A DNA stretch of 35,461 nucleotides from Scleroderma bovista. Taxonomy: Eukaryota; Basidiomycota; Agaricomycetes; Boletales; Sclerodermataceae. Below, one piece after another: positions 1 to 10,385 of this stretch. The position numbers were made by a program, and so were the translations under genes. The stretch is from contig JAYMGJ010000763.1 of the NCBI GenBank assembly GCA_037178675.1, forward strand, positions 1 through 35,461. The letters are read 5' to 3'. The notes under the pieces were generated by a model that made no database searches, had not been told where the DNA came from, and saw only the letters and a program-made list of their open reading frames with translations. How positions within the stretch are numbered: position 1 is the stretch's first letter; every line of letters starts with the position of its first letter.

Positions 1-866
1 ACCCTTGGCAAAAGTAATCGCCCACTGAGTGCCCACCCAGTGCCCACTAGTAGACCACTCAGCCCCTGCTTACTGCCCACTCATTCAGCAGATCAATTGC
101 AGAGTTCATATATCTGTATTTATCTGTATCACTACAAGTACAAGTGTAACAATGGTACATATTTGGTACATATTATCTTACAACTGTCACAGGCAGCTCA
201 GTTACAGGAGAAAACAACTGGAAGAGTTCTTTTAATTGTTGAACAGGTTTTGCGCAATCAGTAGATAGGTAGAGTCTGTCAATACATGGGAAGACTGCCA
301 GCCAGGGAGCACAGTATGGATATCAGGAGTCATGCCATTCAACAATAGAGTATACATAACAATAAAATGCACAATTATGTTGTGCTTGGGTGAATCAAAG
401 CACATGAGAAAGAGTACCTTGACGAGGCAACTCAGGACAGGCTGTCTGGGGGTTTGTCAAGTCCAGGTCTACTCTGGTAGGAGGTCTGGTCAAGTGCAGA
501 CAAAAGCGGACAAGAGGGGAGGTCAGAGGTTTGGGCAGAGATTAGCCTGGGCCGGAGTTGCAACCATTTGGATTCAATGGCGAGCATTGATCCCTTGTGT
601 AGGTTCCAGTCAGATGGAGTGGAGACAGAGACAGACAGAGGAACAGGAGTAGTGACTTAGATGATTTCAGACTGAGGTATACAGAATAAACTACAGAGTA
701 CTTATACTAAGTAAGAACTAGGGACAAGTATATACAGTGACAAGTAAACAGCCTAAAAGGCAGACAAGGGATAGCCGGAGAAAGTGCTAGGTCAGGTCCA
801 ATGAAAATAAAGTCAGGTCCGGTGAAAATACTACAAGGTATGAGATATAATGAGTACATGGAGAAC
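1..866. other. Gene-poor left edge, no supported gene
   Basis: No open frame here has recognisable family motifs or coding character. The first 130 bases are rich in GCCCACT/ACTCAGC-type short repeats, somewhat like the pyrimidine-rich part of the LTR-X repeat near 4850-4960, so this could be the end of another degraded repeat. At 791-833 a short tandem duplication (GTCAGGTCC followed by TGAAAATA, twice) is visible. The stretch lies downstream of the F-box/LRR pseudogene and may include its 3' untranslated region. Nothing else can be supported. Confidence 0.4.
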
Positions 867-2141
867 TCACATCAAGGCAGGGTAAACGGGCAAGTGTGGT
901 AAAGACTGTATGTGGGCTAGACCAAGGGTCGTAGTTAGTGGAAGGTTATCTGCGCGTCTGTGACCAGAGTAAGTGACAAGTGACTGGAGTTGGGCTAGAG
1001 AGCTGCAATGCAACCAGAGTGACCGGATAAGACCCGGAGTTGGACATGGTCGTAACAGGGTTTCAAGAAGACAATGATCTGTTTCAGCAGGAATGCACAT
1101 GTGAAGCTCATCTAATTCAGGGAAATAGGCAGCACAGGCCAGAATCTCTTCAAGAAGAGGGACTTCCAAAGATGATCGCCAAAAGCGAACAGTGAGTGAT
1201 TCTAGTGTAGTGGGCAGCATGGCAAAGCTCGCAAGAGAGTGAATACAGGCAGGGGGACCATTGAGGCACTCCAAGGAAGGGAGGGGAAGGCATACAGGCA
1301 CACAGGATGAGTGCAAAATGGTGGGATGACCTTGAGAAAAAGTGAGGTCTCTGACATTATGGTGGGCTAAGAATGTAACCAAGCTGTAGGTGGGGCAACT
1401 ATCATCTACTTCTAGTGAGTGAAGATGTTGCATTGATAAATGCCCAAGCAAAGTCAACCACTGGGCAGCTGTGAGCGATGTATTCTTCAAGATGAGACAG
1501 GAGATTGGTGAGTTGTACAAAGTAGTAACTGTGAAAGGGATTACTGCTGGCGAGAAGAGGAGTGACAATGTCATCTCTAGGACTTTGAGTTTGCTGAAAC
1601 AAGATGGAGCTTCCCTGGTAAAACTACTCAACTTGAGGTCTGCTTGCGGTACTCCATAGGTTTGTTGGACATCATGGCAGTGGAGGTTTTTGCACCCAGA
1701 TACTTGAATACAATTCAATAGATGGACAAATGAGTGGGTTGGCTGCCTTGGAGTGGTGAGAAGCTGCAAATGAACTTGCAGAAAGGATTCATATCCTTTC
1801 AGTGACTCAAAGAAGATGTTGATGTTGAGAACATTTAAATGACAATCAGTGGTCACTCCTGTAACAGAAAACCAGATAGAATCTGGCAAAATGAAGGAAT
1901 TGGTGCACCTCTAGATAGAGAGAGCTTCCAAGACAGCATATTCTATATTCAGGGCGACCGACACCTGGGGTGGCTCAAAGCATAAAAGCTGAAAAAATGG
2001 AGGCATGGCTACCTCCCAGAATAGCCTGGATACTTGAGTCAAAATCCAAAGTGATTCCTGTGGAAGATAGGTGGCGATGAGGGCCAGCAATTCATTCAGC
2101 AAATACAACATAAAACATATCTGCATGATGAGATTACTCAA
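867..2141 (-). pseudogene. F-box/LRR-type protein, broken by an in-frame stop
   Basis: Two open frames on the minus strand lie in the same reading frame and are separated only by a TAG at 1911-1913. The upstream part (start 2141) carries a typical F-box: a Leu-Asn-Glu-Leu-Leu core, an Ala-Thr-Tyr-Leu-Pro turn, then Leu-Thr-Gln-Val-Ser-Arg. The downstream ~340 residues are rich in evenly spaced leucines (SLEVDD-, SLECLNG-, TLESLTVRF-like segments), as in basidiomycete F-box proteins whose C-terminal part is a degenerate leucine-rich repeat. F-box proteins bind Skp1 in SCF ubiquitin ligases and pick the substrate with the LRR part. The stop lies where family members often have a Trp, so TGG to TAG is the simplest explanation (inference). 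The LRR part has stayed open for 1 kb, so the break may be recent, or the stop could be a sequencing error. Substrate unknown. Confidence 0.65.
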
Positions 2142-2599
2142 ATGTACTTGCTAAAGTATAATAAGGCGATTACTTGCATAGCCATACAAACAACTTTGTT
2201 GGGCTGATGCACCCCAATGAACTCTGCACTATGTTTGTGCTTGAGAGAGACCACTTGGTGACCAGGAGGACCTCCATCCTTCACAGACATCAGCTTTTAG
2301 TCAGACATCAGAGAATATGTACTTACAACTAGGCGAGCAAGCTTATTCAGCAGATGAACCCTGAGAAACCTCTCACTACACTTGCACTTCAAAGGAACAT
2401 TGTCAGACACTGGAGAAAACAGAGCTGAATGGGTTACCTTCTGTGGGGACACCTCAAGAAGATCCTCGCTAACACTAAGCTTACACTTCACAGGAATCAC
2501 AGGATGACCTCCGTCAGAAGATGACGAGTTGGAATGGGTAGCCAGCCCAGAACCAACTCGTCGGATATGTGTGAGTCGACGTCTGTGTGTATCAATCAT
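2138..2599 (-). CDS. Unidentified small spliced protein with three ~28-residue repeats (partial)
   Basis: The frame 2599 to 2327 ends at a good donor (GTAAGT at 2326); a 48-nt intron (2279-2326, ending GAAG) joins it to 2278-2138, open for 46 more codons. Across the junction three imperfect repeats of about 28 residues can be aligned, each with a Lys-x-Lys core: PVKCKLSVSEDLLEV, PLKCKCSERFLRV, and VSLKHKHSAEFIGV, each followed by an Asn/Gln-Lys-Val-like end. The third repeat becomes visible only after splicing, which supports the intron. The first residues (his/arg rich, 2599-2530) may not be coding, and the true start may be in an upstream exon. The last 11 residues may be intron read-through. 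I do not recognise the family. It lies directly upstream of the F-box pseudogene on the same strand and could belong to the same degraded locus. Confidence 0.35.
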
Positions 2600-3518
2600 C
2601 AGTTGAGATAGTACAGGTGATAAATAATTGGGTGGGGTTTTGCAGTTGGTGGCAGATGTGACCTTAAATTCTGAAGGTAGTTACTGCCGACAGTAAGGGA
2701 ACCCGGCTGAATAAACTCACCAGTGTATACAGAAACATCACCTGACAATAAGTGGATGGCCACTCTGCCCACACGTTGAATTAATTAATACTGTAATTGT
2801 CACCTGACAATAAGCAATCAATCACACCTTAATCAATGTTGTTGAAAGACTATTAGTGCACTGTACTGGAAAGCATAGTAGACCTGACAATTATCAAGCA
2901 ACCTAGAATGGCGCAATTAATCAGTCACTCGGCCTTCGTGCAGAAGTTCCTTACCGATAAGGGCATGATACGCTCTGCCAATTGTTCTATACAGCCAATA
3001 TATATACGACTTGGATTTAAGTAGTTAATAAAACACTGCCACTAATTATTCGGACCACTGACATGGATGGGAGGGAACCTACTTTGCATGTTAGATACTG
3101 GGGATGACCTAGACAATTTGTTAGGTGTTGCAGCGAAGAAGGTTACATCCATACATACCCAACAAACCCCTCCAGCAGAAGTCCGGATCATGGATTCCAC
3201 ACATTCGTGTACCTGAAACACCACATGCATATCACTGCTGGGCTTCGACGGGCTTCACTGTTACAGTGATTCATTTTGTTACCATTATCACTAGCAGTTG
3301 CTATGACGATTGGTACTAAACAGGACAGTAAGTAGAGAAGGAAAAGTCACGTGCGAGCTCACTCCCTTTGCACTAATGTACAATGTCATTCAATTTCGTA
3401 GCAACACCACAAGAGTAAGCAATAGTACATGTCGCACACAGTGCATTGATCAACACAGTCTGCGTCCGCATAAAGTCCAAGTCCGCAACAAAGAACACAT
3501 GGTACAAGTATACAAATC
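2600..3518. other. AT-rich interval without supported gene
   Basis: Short frames occur on both strands (for example 3042-3230 minus) but none shows family motifs, splice-linked continuation or repeated structure. At 2744-2754 and 2801-2811 the string CACCTGACAAT is repeated about 57 bp apart, and CCTGACAAT recurs at 2883. Nothing further is seen. Confidence 0.3.
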
Positions 3519-3731
3519 TCAATTCTGATCCCAACCCCCGGGAATGAGACCCTGTGCACGAGATATTGAACCATCTAATCTAGTCATCTCATAGGTTAAT
3601 TCGGGTGCTGTGCGAGGGCGAAGGACTGTAAGGATTTGCCGTTCACTGAAACGAATCACATTCAAAGAACCTTGAAGAACACTCTTAGTGATGTCGTGTA
3701 GAAAAGAAGGCCGAATAGCAGGAGGGGGCAT
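3519..3731 (-). CDS. Possible exon fragment of an unidentified gene, cut by LTR-X
   Basis: On the minus strand a frame of about 70 codons runs from the edge of the LTR-X repeat (3731) to a stop at 3519. Its composition looks protein-like (MPPPAIRPSF, then a Ser-Val-Leu-Gln-Gly segment, then Arg-Leu-Asp-Gly-Ser). The apparent Met at 3737 would lie inside the repeat terminus, so the frame is probably the broken end of something longer. I do not recognise the family. It could equally be a chance frame. No splice-linked continuation was found downstream. Confidence 0.2.
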   Translation of the reverse strand: MPPPAIRPSFLHDITKSVLQGSLNVIRFSERQILTVLRPRTAPELTYEMTRLDGSISRAQGLIPGGWDQN

Positions 3732-4155
3732 TGTCATGCACCAAACAGGTTTGGTACAGTGAACATGGAAGATAACGCCTATATCGAACGATCCTTATGT
3801 GAAGGATAAGCACGACGGACCCTCATTGTAGCCACTGATCACACAAGAAGACTATCCTGATGCGAGAGATGAATGCCAATGCAGACAGTCATCTATCGCA
3901 CGAGAACCGCCAAGAAACTGAAGAAACTGAAGGAATAATGTCAATTGTGGTATGAGAAAGGAATGCACACATCTGCAGTCCAACTCCCATACCAGAATGA
4001 TCAAAGAAGCTGAAGAATTGATGGAGAAACGAAGGAGAAAGAGAAGAAATGATTTTTAGCACCCAAATGTCATTTTTAGGCGCCCAGTGCCAGCATTCCG
4101 ATATTTTGAATAGCTCTGTCGTTTCTGAAGCTATCAGGCACGTGACTATACCGTC

Positions 4156-4602
4156 AGAGAGCCTAGAACATGGTCTATCTGCCTGTCAAGTTCCGACGCA
4201 AATCCATTCATTTCCCACGGAGATATTCCCCCTGCAATCCAGACGTTCACTTCATTGCTCACTATGGAGTCCATATTTTCTCTGGATCATTTCTCCGCTA
4301 TTGCTGCAGATCTCCACTATGTCCTGCTCTTAGGACAGCCTCTCCCAGAGTTCCCGTGCACTGCCTGGCACATATTTTCCCAGCCTGCTCCCTCAGTCCC
4401 TCTCATTCTTGGTCAGCGCATTCTCCTCGTCAGTCCTGCGTCAAGGACGTACTTTGGTCATCTTAGGTCTATTGTTAAGCTTGAGAAGTCTTCTCTGGTT
4501 GTCTCTGTGTCCCCTGAGCCCTCAGCCTATGGTCCCTTCCTCCCAGATACTTGCCATGTCCATCTTCCTCTGTCATTCGTCTCACTTCCCTGGATGCGTT
4601 GA
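4156..4602 (+). pseudogene. Conserved open frame in LTR-X copy A (start and end lost)
   Basis: The frame aligns without a single gap over 148 codons with the open frame of copy B (20715 to 20272, minus). In A the codon matching the ATG of B is AGA (4156-4158), and the frame ends at TGA 4600-4602 where B has CGA, so A is a broken copy. Shared segments include YVLLLGQPLPE, SQPAPSVPL, LLVSPAS and the HLPLSF-SLPW end. Most replacements are conservative (Ile/Val, Asp/Glu, Lys/Arg). No known domain, signal peptide or catalytic motif is evident; the centre is hydrophobic and rich in Pro and Ser. Function unknown. The frame lies upstream of the predicted TATA of the repeat, that is, in its U3-like part. 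Confidence 0.4.
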
Positions 4603-5068
4603 ATCCAATACTCTATCCACTTCCCGACTTTCAGACGACGTCCCCCAGCACCGAATCCCCCTATTAATCTCAGATCTTCCCCATTGTTGTCCCATCAAAT
4701 TCCTGATGGTACACAGCCCCCCATCAAACTTCTTAGGCTGTGCATCAATGACTCCTTCTGCTGTGCAGTGACTCATCCCTTGCTTACTGATGCTCTCTTG
4801 TCATCAGTATTACTCTATCCCTTTCGCATTTTTGGTATATTACTCAGCTGATGACTCACTCCCTTACCAATCAATCTTGTCATGCAGCTTACTCATTCCT
4901 TTACTCAGCAGCTTATTCATGCTTCCTATGCCTACTCATTCCTGCTTATCCCTTGCTTACTGATTGCTTACAAACCCCTTACAAAGCTCTTACCAATCCC
5001 TTACCAATCCTTGACAAATTCTGCTTACTCCCTTCTCTTTTTGTACTTTAATGCTGTGCCCCCCCATG

Positions 5069-5076
5069 TATTTAAA
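5069..5076 (+). promoter_or_regulatory. TATA-like box of LTR-X copy A
   Basis: TATTTAAA lies at the position corresponding to TATATAAA in copy B. The predicted start would fall near 5099, just after the small palindrome GGGCTCAGCCC and before an A-rich tract. The homology between A and B continues across this point, so it is internal to the repeat. Confidence 0.4.
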
Positions 5077-5632
5077 CCCCTGGGCTCAGCCCAGTGAAAA
5101 AAAAGGACCCAATTGCACAAAATTATCCCTCTCTCAGACTCTCTCAGTCAGTATCCCCTCAGTTATTTGAGTCTTGTAGGCTTTAGTGAAGGTCTAAAGG
5201 CTCTGATATCTCAAGTTTATTCAGTCTATTCAAGTCCAAGTGTTTCTCTAGGCTCAAGCGGAGTCTAGCCAGTCAATCCTTCATCTCTCATTGCTTCTGG
5301 ACGTCAGGAGCCCCCTTGTCCCCTTGCTGCACCCATCTCTAGGTGTAGTATCGCTGTTTCAGTCTCAGTCAACCCAATCCCCGCTTTGACACTTCCTAGG
5401 CTTTAGGAAGAGTCCAGACCCCTATCCCCTTCATCTTCTATTACTCCTGTACCCCAGGAGTATCCTGCATCACCGTCTGCATCACCCTGTTGGTGTAGAT
5501 CCTCTTCCCCCCTCCTCAGCACATCCTCTCTGGACACTGTGGAGGTAAACCACCACTCGCACATTTTCGTAGTCCTTTGTTGGTGTTGTGTTTGGGTTAT
5601 TACTCCGACCCAAATCCACACTTTGACTCACA

Positions 5633-6522
5633 GCGTGCCGAGACCGAGGGCGTGGTTACTTCAAGAAAAGTATCCAAAAGTGGTAGAGCATCAACACATA
5701 CTACTACATATGTGGTCTGTCCCTGCTGCAACTCTATTTTCAAGTCCCTGGGAATGTCTCCGGATGAACCGATGTACCCCACCTACTGCAGTAACTGGCC
5801 CCTTCCGGGAGTGGATTTGTGCAATGCGCCGCTCCTTAACCCCCATTAAAACCTTTGTCTACCATCATTTCCACGACTACGTGGCTAGCCTTCTTGCTAA
5901 ACCCGGGTTTGAAGATTTACTGGATAAACCTTGTGATAATCTCATGCAGGACTTGCAAGGTGTAGCGCCATCCATTTTGAAGGATGTGTGGGATGCAGAA
6001 TTTCTTCGCACCTTACAGGGGCCATGTGCCGGAACATTATTTGTGGACCACCAAGGCGAAGGCTGCCTATTATTTTCTCTCAACATTGACTTTTTCAATA
6101 TTGAAGGCAATCGGCAACAAAATGCAACAACCTCATGTGGAATTATTTCTTGCGCTTGCCTTAATCTTCCCCTAGATATCCGCTACAAACCAGAAAACAT
6201 GTACTTGGCTGGCATTATACCAGGTCCAACAGAACCCTCCAGTGACCAACTTAACCATTTCCTCGAGCCTCTTATCGACAAACTGATAGATAGCTGGGAA
6301 TGGGGGGTTCAGTTCTCCCATACTGCTTCGCAGAGAGGCCGCATCACTTGTTCTGCCATCACCTGCGTTGTTTGTGACCTTCCAGCTGCTAGAAAATCTG
6401 CCCAGCTTGCCGGCGTCACCAGCCACTTCTACTGCAGTGCCTGCCACTGTGTTCATACCTCGACACTTGGCCGTACAGACATTGATTCCGAGTGTTGGCA
6501 GTTTTGCGACAAAGTTCAGTTA
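5633..6522 (+). pseudogene. Tnp2-type DNA transposase, N-terminal part
   Basis: Tnp2 transposases (CACTA/En-Spm-like, common in basidiomycetes) cut and move their element in the nucleus. The N-terminal landmarks are visible: a Cys cluster (VVCPCCNS, then YPTYCSN and DLCNAP), FVYHHFHDYVASLL, SILKDVWDAEFLRT, LNIDFFN, TSCGIIS, DIRYKPENMYLAGIIPGP and CVVCDLPAARK, followed by HFYCSACHC. The Cys cluster is in one frame (stop 5847-5849) and the rest in another, so a frameshift sits in the C-rich run near 5835-5848. The left end abuts LTR-X copy A. The right end stops at DKVQL, where minus-strand gypsy sequence begins. Further parts of what may be the same gene lie at 22655-23145, 18560-18897 and 21230-22234. 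Confidence 0.8.
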
Positions 6523-9068
6523 CATGACCGGACGTAATCCTTGACGAAGGTCCGGAGACCAGGCCAGGTATACTCACGCCGGATTAGCTCTAGAGTCCGG
6601 TTTTGCCCAAAGTGACCAGCGAGCGGGTGATCGTGTCGATACCGGAGTACCCGGAGACGGAGATCATCCAAGTCCGGTACGTATATGCGACCGTCTAGTC
6701 GAAGGAATCCAGCCTCGTCTGTGGACCAGCGAGAGTCCGGTGGATCTGCGAGGTGGACCTGGGCAATGGGATCAGAGGGTAGTGCGGAGAGGATGTCGCT
6801 ATGGAGTGTTTCCACGTCCATGATTGCGACTGCACGGAGGACCGGAAACTCTAGATAAGTAGCGCGAAGAGAGTTAGAGAGCTGTTCTTGAGTGAACACC
6901 GGCCTAAGATTTTGGGGATTAACCCGGGCGTAGCCACTATCCCCCTCTTTGGGGTAGACGTCCCATCGTCTAGTGAGAGCGTCCGGCTTGGCACCGAGTT
7001 TTCCGGGGTGGAAACGAATGACAAGATTAAATTGAGAGAGAAATTCAGACCACTGGGCTTGCCGGCGGGACAGTACTTTTGAGGTGGAGAAGTACTCGAG
7101 GTTTTTGTGGTCCGTGACGACGTCTATAGGCGAGGCGGAACCTTCAAGGTAGTGGCGCCAGTTCCGGAATGCTTCGAAGATAGCAAGTAGTTCCTTATTG
7201 TGGGTGTCGTAGTTTAACTCCGGAGCAGTCAAGGTCCGGGAGTAGTATGCGACCGGACGAATCTCTCCGTCGGCGCAGGTGATAGACAAGATGCCAGCGA
7301 CAGCGTAGTCGGAGGCGTCAGTTTCCACAATAATAGGGGTATCCGGAATGAAATGGGTGAGGATGGGCGTGGTGGTGAAGGCATGTTTGAGAGCGTTGAA
7401 GGAACGTCGACAGTCCTCGGAGAAGTTCCAAGGAGCGTCTTTCCGGGTGAGACGGGTAAGAGGGACCACGATGTCCGAGTAATTGAATATAAACCGGCGG
7501 TAGAAATTGGCGAAGCCTAGGAAGGACTGGATGTCCTTTACCTTTCAAGGTTCAGGCCAGTCGGAGATGGTCTGGATTTTGTCCGGAGACATAGTTAGAC
7601 CGTCAGGAGATAGGCGGTAGCCAAGATACTCTACCGAGTCCGAGTGGAACTCGCATTTCTCCAGTTTGGCGAAGAGGCCATGCAACCGGAGACGGCGGAG
7701 CACTTCCCGGACGTGCTGCTGGTGGGACTCCATATCCTCGGAGTAGATGAGGATGTCGTCGAGGTACACGACGACGCAGACATCCAGCATGTCAGCGAAG
7801 ATGGTGTTGACAAAGCGCTGGAAGGCTGCAGGGGCGTTAGTGAGGCCAAAGGGCATTACTAACCACTCGTAAGACCCATAGCGCGTACGGAAGGCGGTCT
7901 TCCACTCATCGCCCGGAGCAATCCGGACTAGATGGTACGCGTGCCGGAGGTCGATCTTCGAGTAGATCTTAGCACGGCTTGGGGAGTCTAGTAGGTCAGA
8001 GATTAGGGGGAGTGGATAGCGATCCTTTTTGGTGATTTTGTTTAGGCCTCGGAAGTCAACGCAGAGGCGGAGTGAGCCGTCCTTCTTTTTTACGAAGAGG
8101 ACCGGAGCAGCGTGGGAGGAGGCGGTAGGACGGATGAAACCTGTATTAAGATTCTCGTCGATGAAAGTCCGGAGAGCGGAGAGCTCAACCGGAGACAGTG
8201 AGTAGAGGGTTCCCAGAGGAGGGGAGGTACCTTCTTCAAGGTTGATCTTCAAGTCGTAGTCGCGATGCGGGGGGAGTTCAGAGGCCTTCGCCTTGCTGAA
8301 CACATCCGCATAATCGCGATACTCCGGAGGGACGACGTCCAAGTCCGGCGGAGTAGAGGCGGAGGAAGAACGAGCCTTTGCTGTGTCAGAAGGACGCAGC
8401 TGAAGTTGGTATTTGGTGGATCCCTCTAACTTGCACGCACGCACGAATGCGGCTGCGTTTATCAGAGAGATGTGCGGAGGGGTGCAAACCGGAGTGTCGA
8501 CAGATGGCACGAGGCCGGGGTCAGATTGGCCAGAGAGGCCGGAGACAGGGTTACCGGACTGAACCGGAGAGGGGGTCGACGGGGGCGTTAGCAAACTTGG
8601 TGCAGGGGTCCGGAAAGTTAAACTGCTCAGTACCCAGTCAATCAACGGATTGTAGCGGGTGAGCCAGTTATGTCCAAGGACAATCGAGCATTCAGAGTCT
8701 AACGGAGTGAGGTAGAAGGTCATAGGGGTGACATCACCGGATGCGGGGAATTTCACTGATAGGTTGACGGCTTGAGTAATTACAAAATTCGAGGTACCGT
8801 CAAAGGGTCGGAGAACAATCGGAGGAACGGAGTAAGTGGAGAGAGAGTGTCCAAGAGCATATTGGGTATCTACAAAACAGTGCGTGGAACCGGAGTCCAC
8901 AAGCGCACGGAGTTCTGGTAAATCGTAAGACAAAAGGAAAACATGAGGCATAAGGGAATTAGGGTCATAAAGAGCGGACGCGTTGAGGTGAGCCTCCTTG
9001 GGTGCACTTCCGGAGTCAACGCAGCTCACCAGTTGTGCGGAGGGCCGGGAGCTGCTTACTCTTTTTTT
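6523..9068 (-). pseudogene. Ty3/gypsy pol: protease-RT-RNase H-partial integrase
   Basis: Reading from 9068 to 6523: an aspartic protease (LVDSGSTHCFVD, later IVLGHNWL); reverse transcriptase with LCVDFRGLN, AFRTRYGSYEW, MPFGLTNAPA and the catalytic YLDD at 7755-7766; RNase H (VETDASDYAVAG, ELLAIFEAF, TDHKNLEYF); and the start of the integrase zinc-binding domain (HDHPLAGHFGQN, then a single Cys). The catalytic core of integrase is absent: coding ends at about 6523 against Tnp2 sequence. One in-frame TGA (7545-7547) follows the RT in a Pro-Glu-Pro-stop-Lys-Val context where gypsy elements usually have Arg. The frame has no ATG near its beginning (the first candidate at 9029 is GTG) and stays open back to the A7 run at 9062-9068, so synthesis as a Gag-Pol fusion is likely. 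The copy is dead. Confidence 0.9.
9056..9068 (-). promoter_or_regulatory. Predicted -1 ribosomal frameshift site between gag and pol
   Basis: In the gag frame the end reads TCA AAA AAA GAG TAA. The heptamer A AAA AAA (plus-strand T7 at 9062-9068) fits the X XXY YYZ rule for -1 slippage, and the gag stop follows after one codon. A -1 shift enters exactly the frame that is open through protease and RT, with no stop between. Some Ty3/gypsy elements use programmed frameshifting here. I did not fold the downstream sequence, so a stimulatory structure is not shown. Confidence 0.6.
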
Positions 9069-10385
9069 GACTCGGAGTTGGCACCCGAGTTCGAGTCCGT
9101 CTTACCGGACTCAGCAGCGATGGCCGCAGCGCGAGCCTTGGCCTTTTTGGTCTTCTTAGGACAGTTGTCCGCAAAGTGACCGGTCCCTCCGCAGAACATG
9201 CAGAGGTTGTTGTCCAGACGCCGTTTACGCTCGTCTGCGGTCAGCTTCCCGTCCTTACCAAGCTTGTTGGTCAGGTCCGGTCTGGAACCGGAGGAGGGCT
9301 GGTTGTTGGTCGTTTTGGACGAGCCAGAGTTGTTGGCGGAGCTGGGGGAGTTACCGGTCTTGGATTTCTCCTGACCGGAGTTGGATGAGTTGCCTCCGGA
9401 GTTGGAGGACTTGGTTGGGGATGAGGTGGATTGGGTCTTCGTCGTACGAGAGATCTCGTCTTTGCGCTCCCAATAGCGCGCGTCGATCTCTTGACAAAGG
9501 GCCCTAAGCCCATGCAGAGTCAGGGGTTTCCCAACTCGAGCTATCTCATCTTTTAGGCAGTCCGGGAGACCGGAGTAGAATAGGCGGCGGAGCGTGCCAT
9601 CCCCGTAGTCCTGGACCTGCGAGGCAAGCCGGTTGAAGTCAACTATATACCGCGTGACACGGTGAGCATCCTTCATCCGGAGGTGCTCTAATTGATGCTC
9701 TGCATCAGCGATGGGGTCGTGAGGACCAAAGGTACTCTGGAGCTCAGCGACAAAGTGGACCCAACTGTCCATCCAGAGTGGGCGGTCAGCCGGATCACCG
9801 GAGTGGAGGAGGTCCGGTTCAAACCACTCCAACGTCATACCTTTGAGATAGGACTGGGCGAACGTTACCTTAGCCCTATCTAGGCGGAACGCTTTGGCAC
9901 GATCCTGGAAGCAGAGCTCACACTGGACCAAGAAGGTCCTGAGCTTTTTGGGGTCCATACCATCAAAGGTGTCCGGTTCGCGGACTTTGGCACGGGAGGA
10001 AGAGGAGTCGTTGGTCCGGCGGGAGGAGCGGGAGAGGCGATTGACGGCGACTGCTAGGTTTTGGAAAACAGCTAGACCAGGGTCTAGCTCGTCCATGGCG
10101 TCGAGGAAGTCATCGTCATCGTCATCATCGTTGTCGCCATCTCCGGGGTCGTCCGGATCACCTCTGGGTCCGTCCTCAGGGCCAAACCACTGGTGTCGGG
10201 CAGGTTCGCGACGTTCCGGAGTGGGGTCGCGACGGTAAGGGAATCGATCACCAGAAACGGATTTGTGGTGACCTAAGTCTGCAGAACCACGAAGGCTCTG
10301 AGACGCAGCATCTCGACGCGGAGTCAAAGGCGCTGTAGGGTTTCGAGCTGTAAAGCTCCGGAATTGGCTAACTGAAGCCGGTCAT
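9056..10385 (-). pseudogene. Ty3/gypsy gag with CCHC knuckle, N-terminus missing
   Basis: The frame is open from about 10385 to the TAA at 9056-9058. It encodes an acidic Asp run, a capsid-like segment (PKKLRTFLVQCELCF, QSYLKGMTLEWFEP, HLRMKDAHRVTRYI), a Ser/Asn/Thr-rich spacer and a zinc knuckle CMFCGGTGHFADNC of the form Cx2Cx4Hx4C. Gag forms the virus-like particle and binds the element RNA in the cytoplasm. No ATG is available at the beginning (the candidate at 10327 is TTG); upstream it runs directly into a second, different gag in another frame, so the true N-terminus has been replaced. The end overlaps a slippery A7 and the pol frame. Dead or chimeric copy. Confidence 0.8.

Larger units (their letters stand above)
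3732..5632 (+). mobile_element. LTR-X copy A: ~1.9-kb solo-LTR-like repeat
   Basis: This repeat begins TGTCATGCACCAAAC and ends CTCACA, the TG...CA form of an LTR. It matches, in opposite orientation, copy B (18898-21229): the terminal near-palindrome ACCAAACAGGTTTGGT (3740-3755), the stretch 3820-4080, the open frame 4156-4602, the TTACCAATC-rich tract near 4860-5010, a TATA-like TATTTAAA at 5069-5076, and a leader with TTTCTCTAGGCTCAAGCG shared with B. A and B differ by many substitutions and indels outside the open frame. By analogy with LTRs the TATA would separate U3 (about 3732-5098) from R-U5 (5099-5632). It directly abuts the Tnp2 N-terminal fragment. The flanks (GCATT left, GCGTG right) do not form a clear target-site duplication. 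The right boundary is less certain than the left. No internal retrotransposon genes are attached. Confidence 0.6.

Noticed and set aside
332..652. 106-codon plus-strand frame at the left edge
   Set aside because: Low-information composition, no motif and no splice partner.
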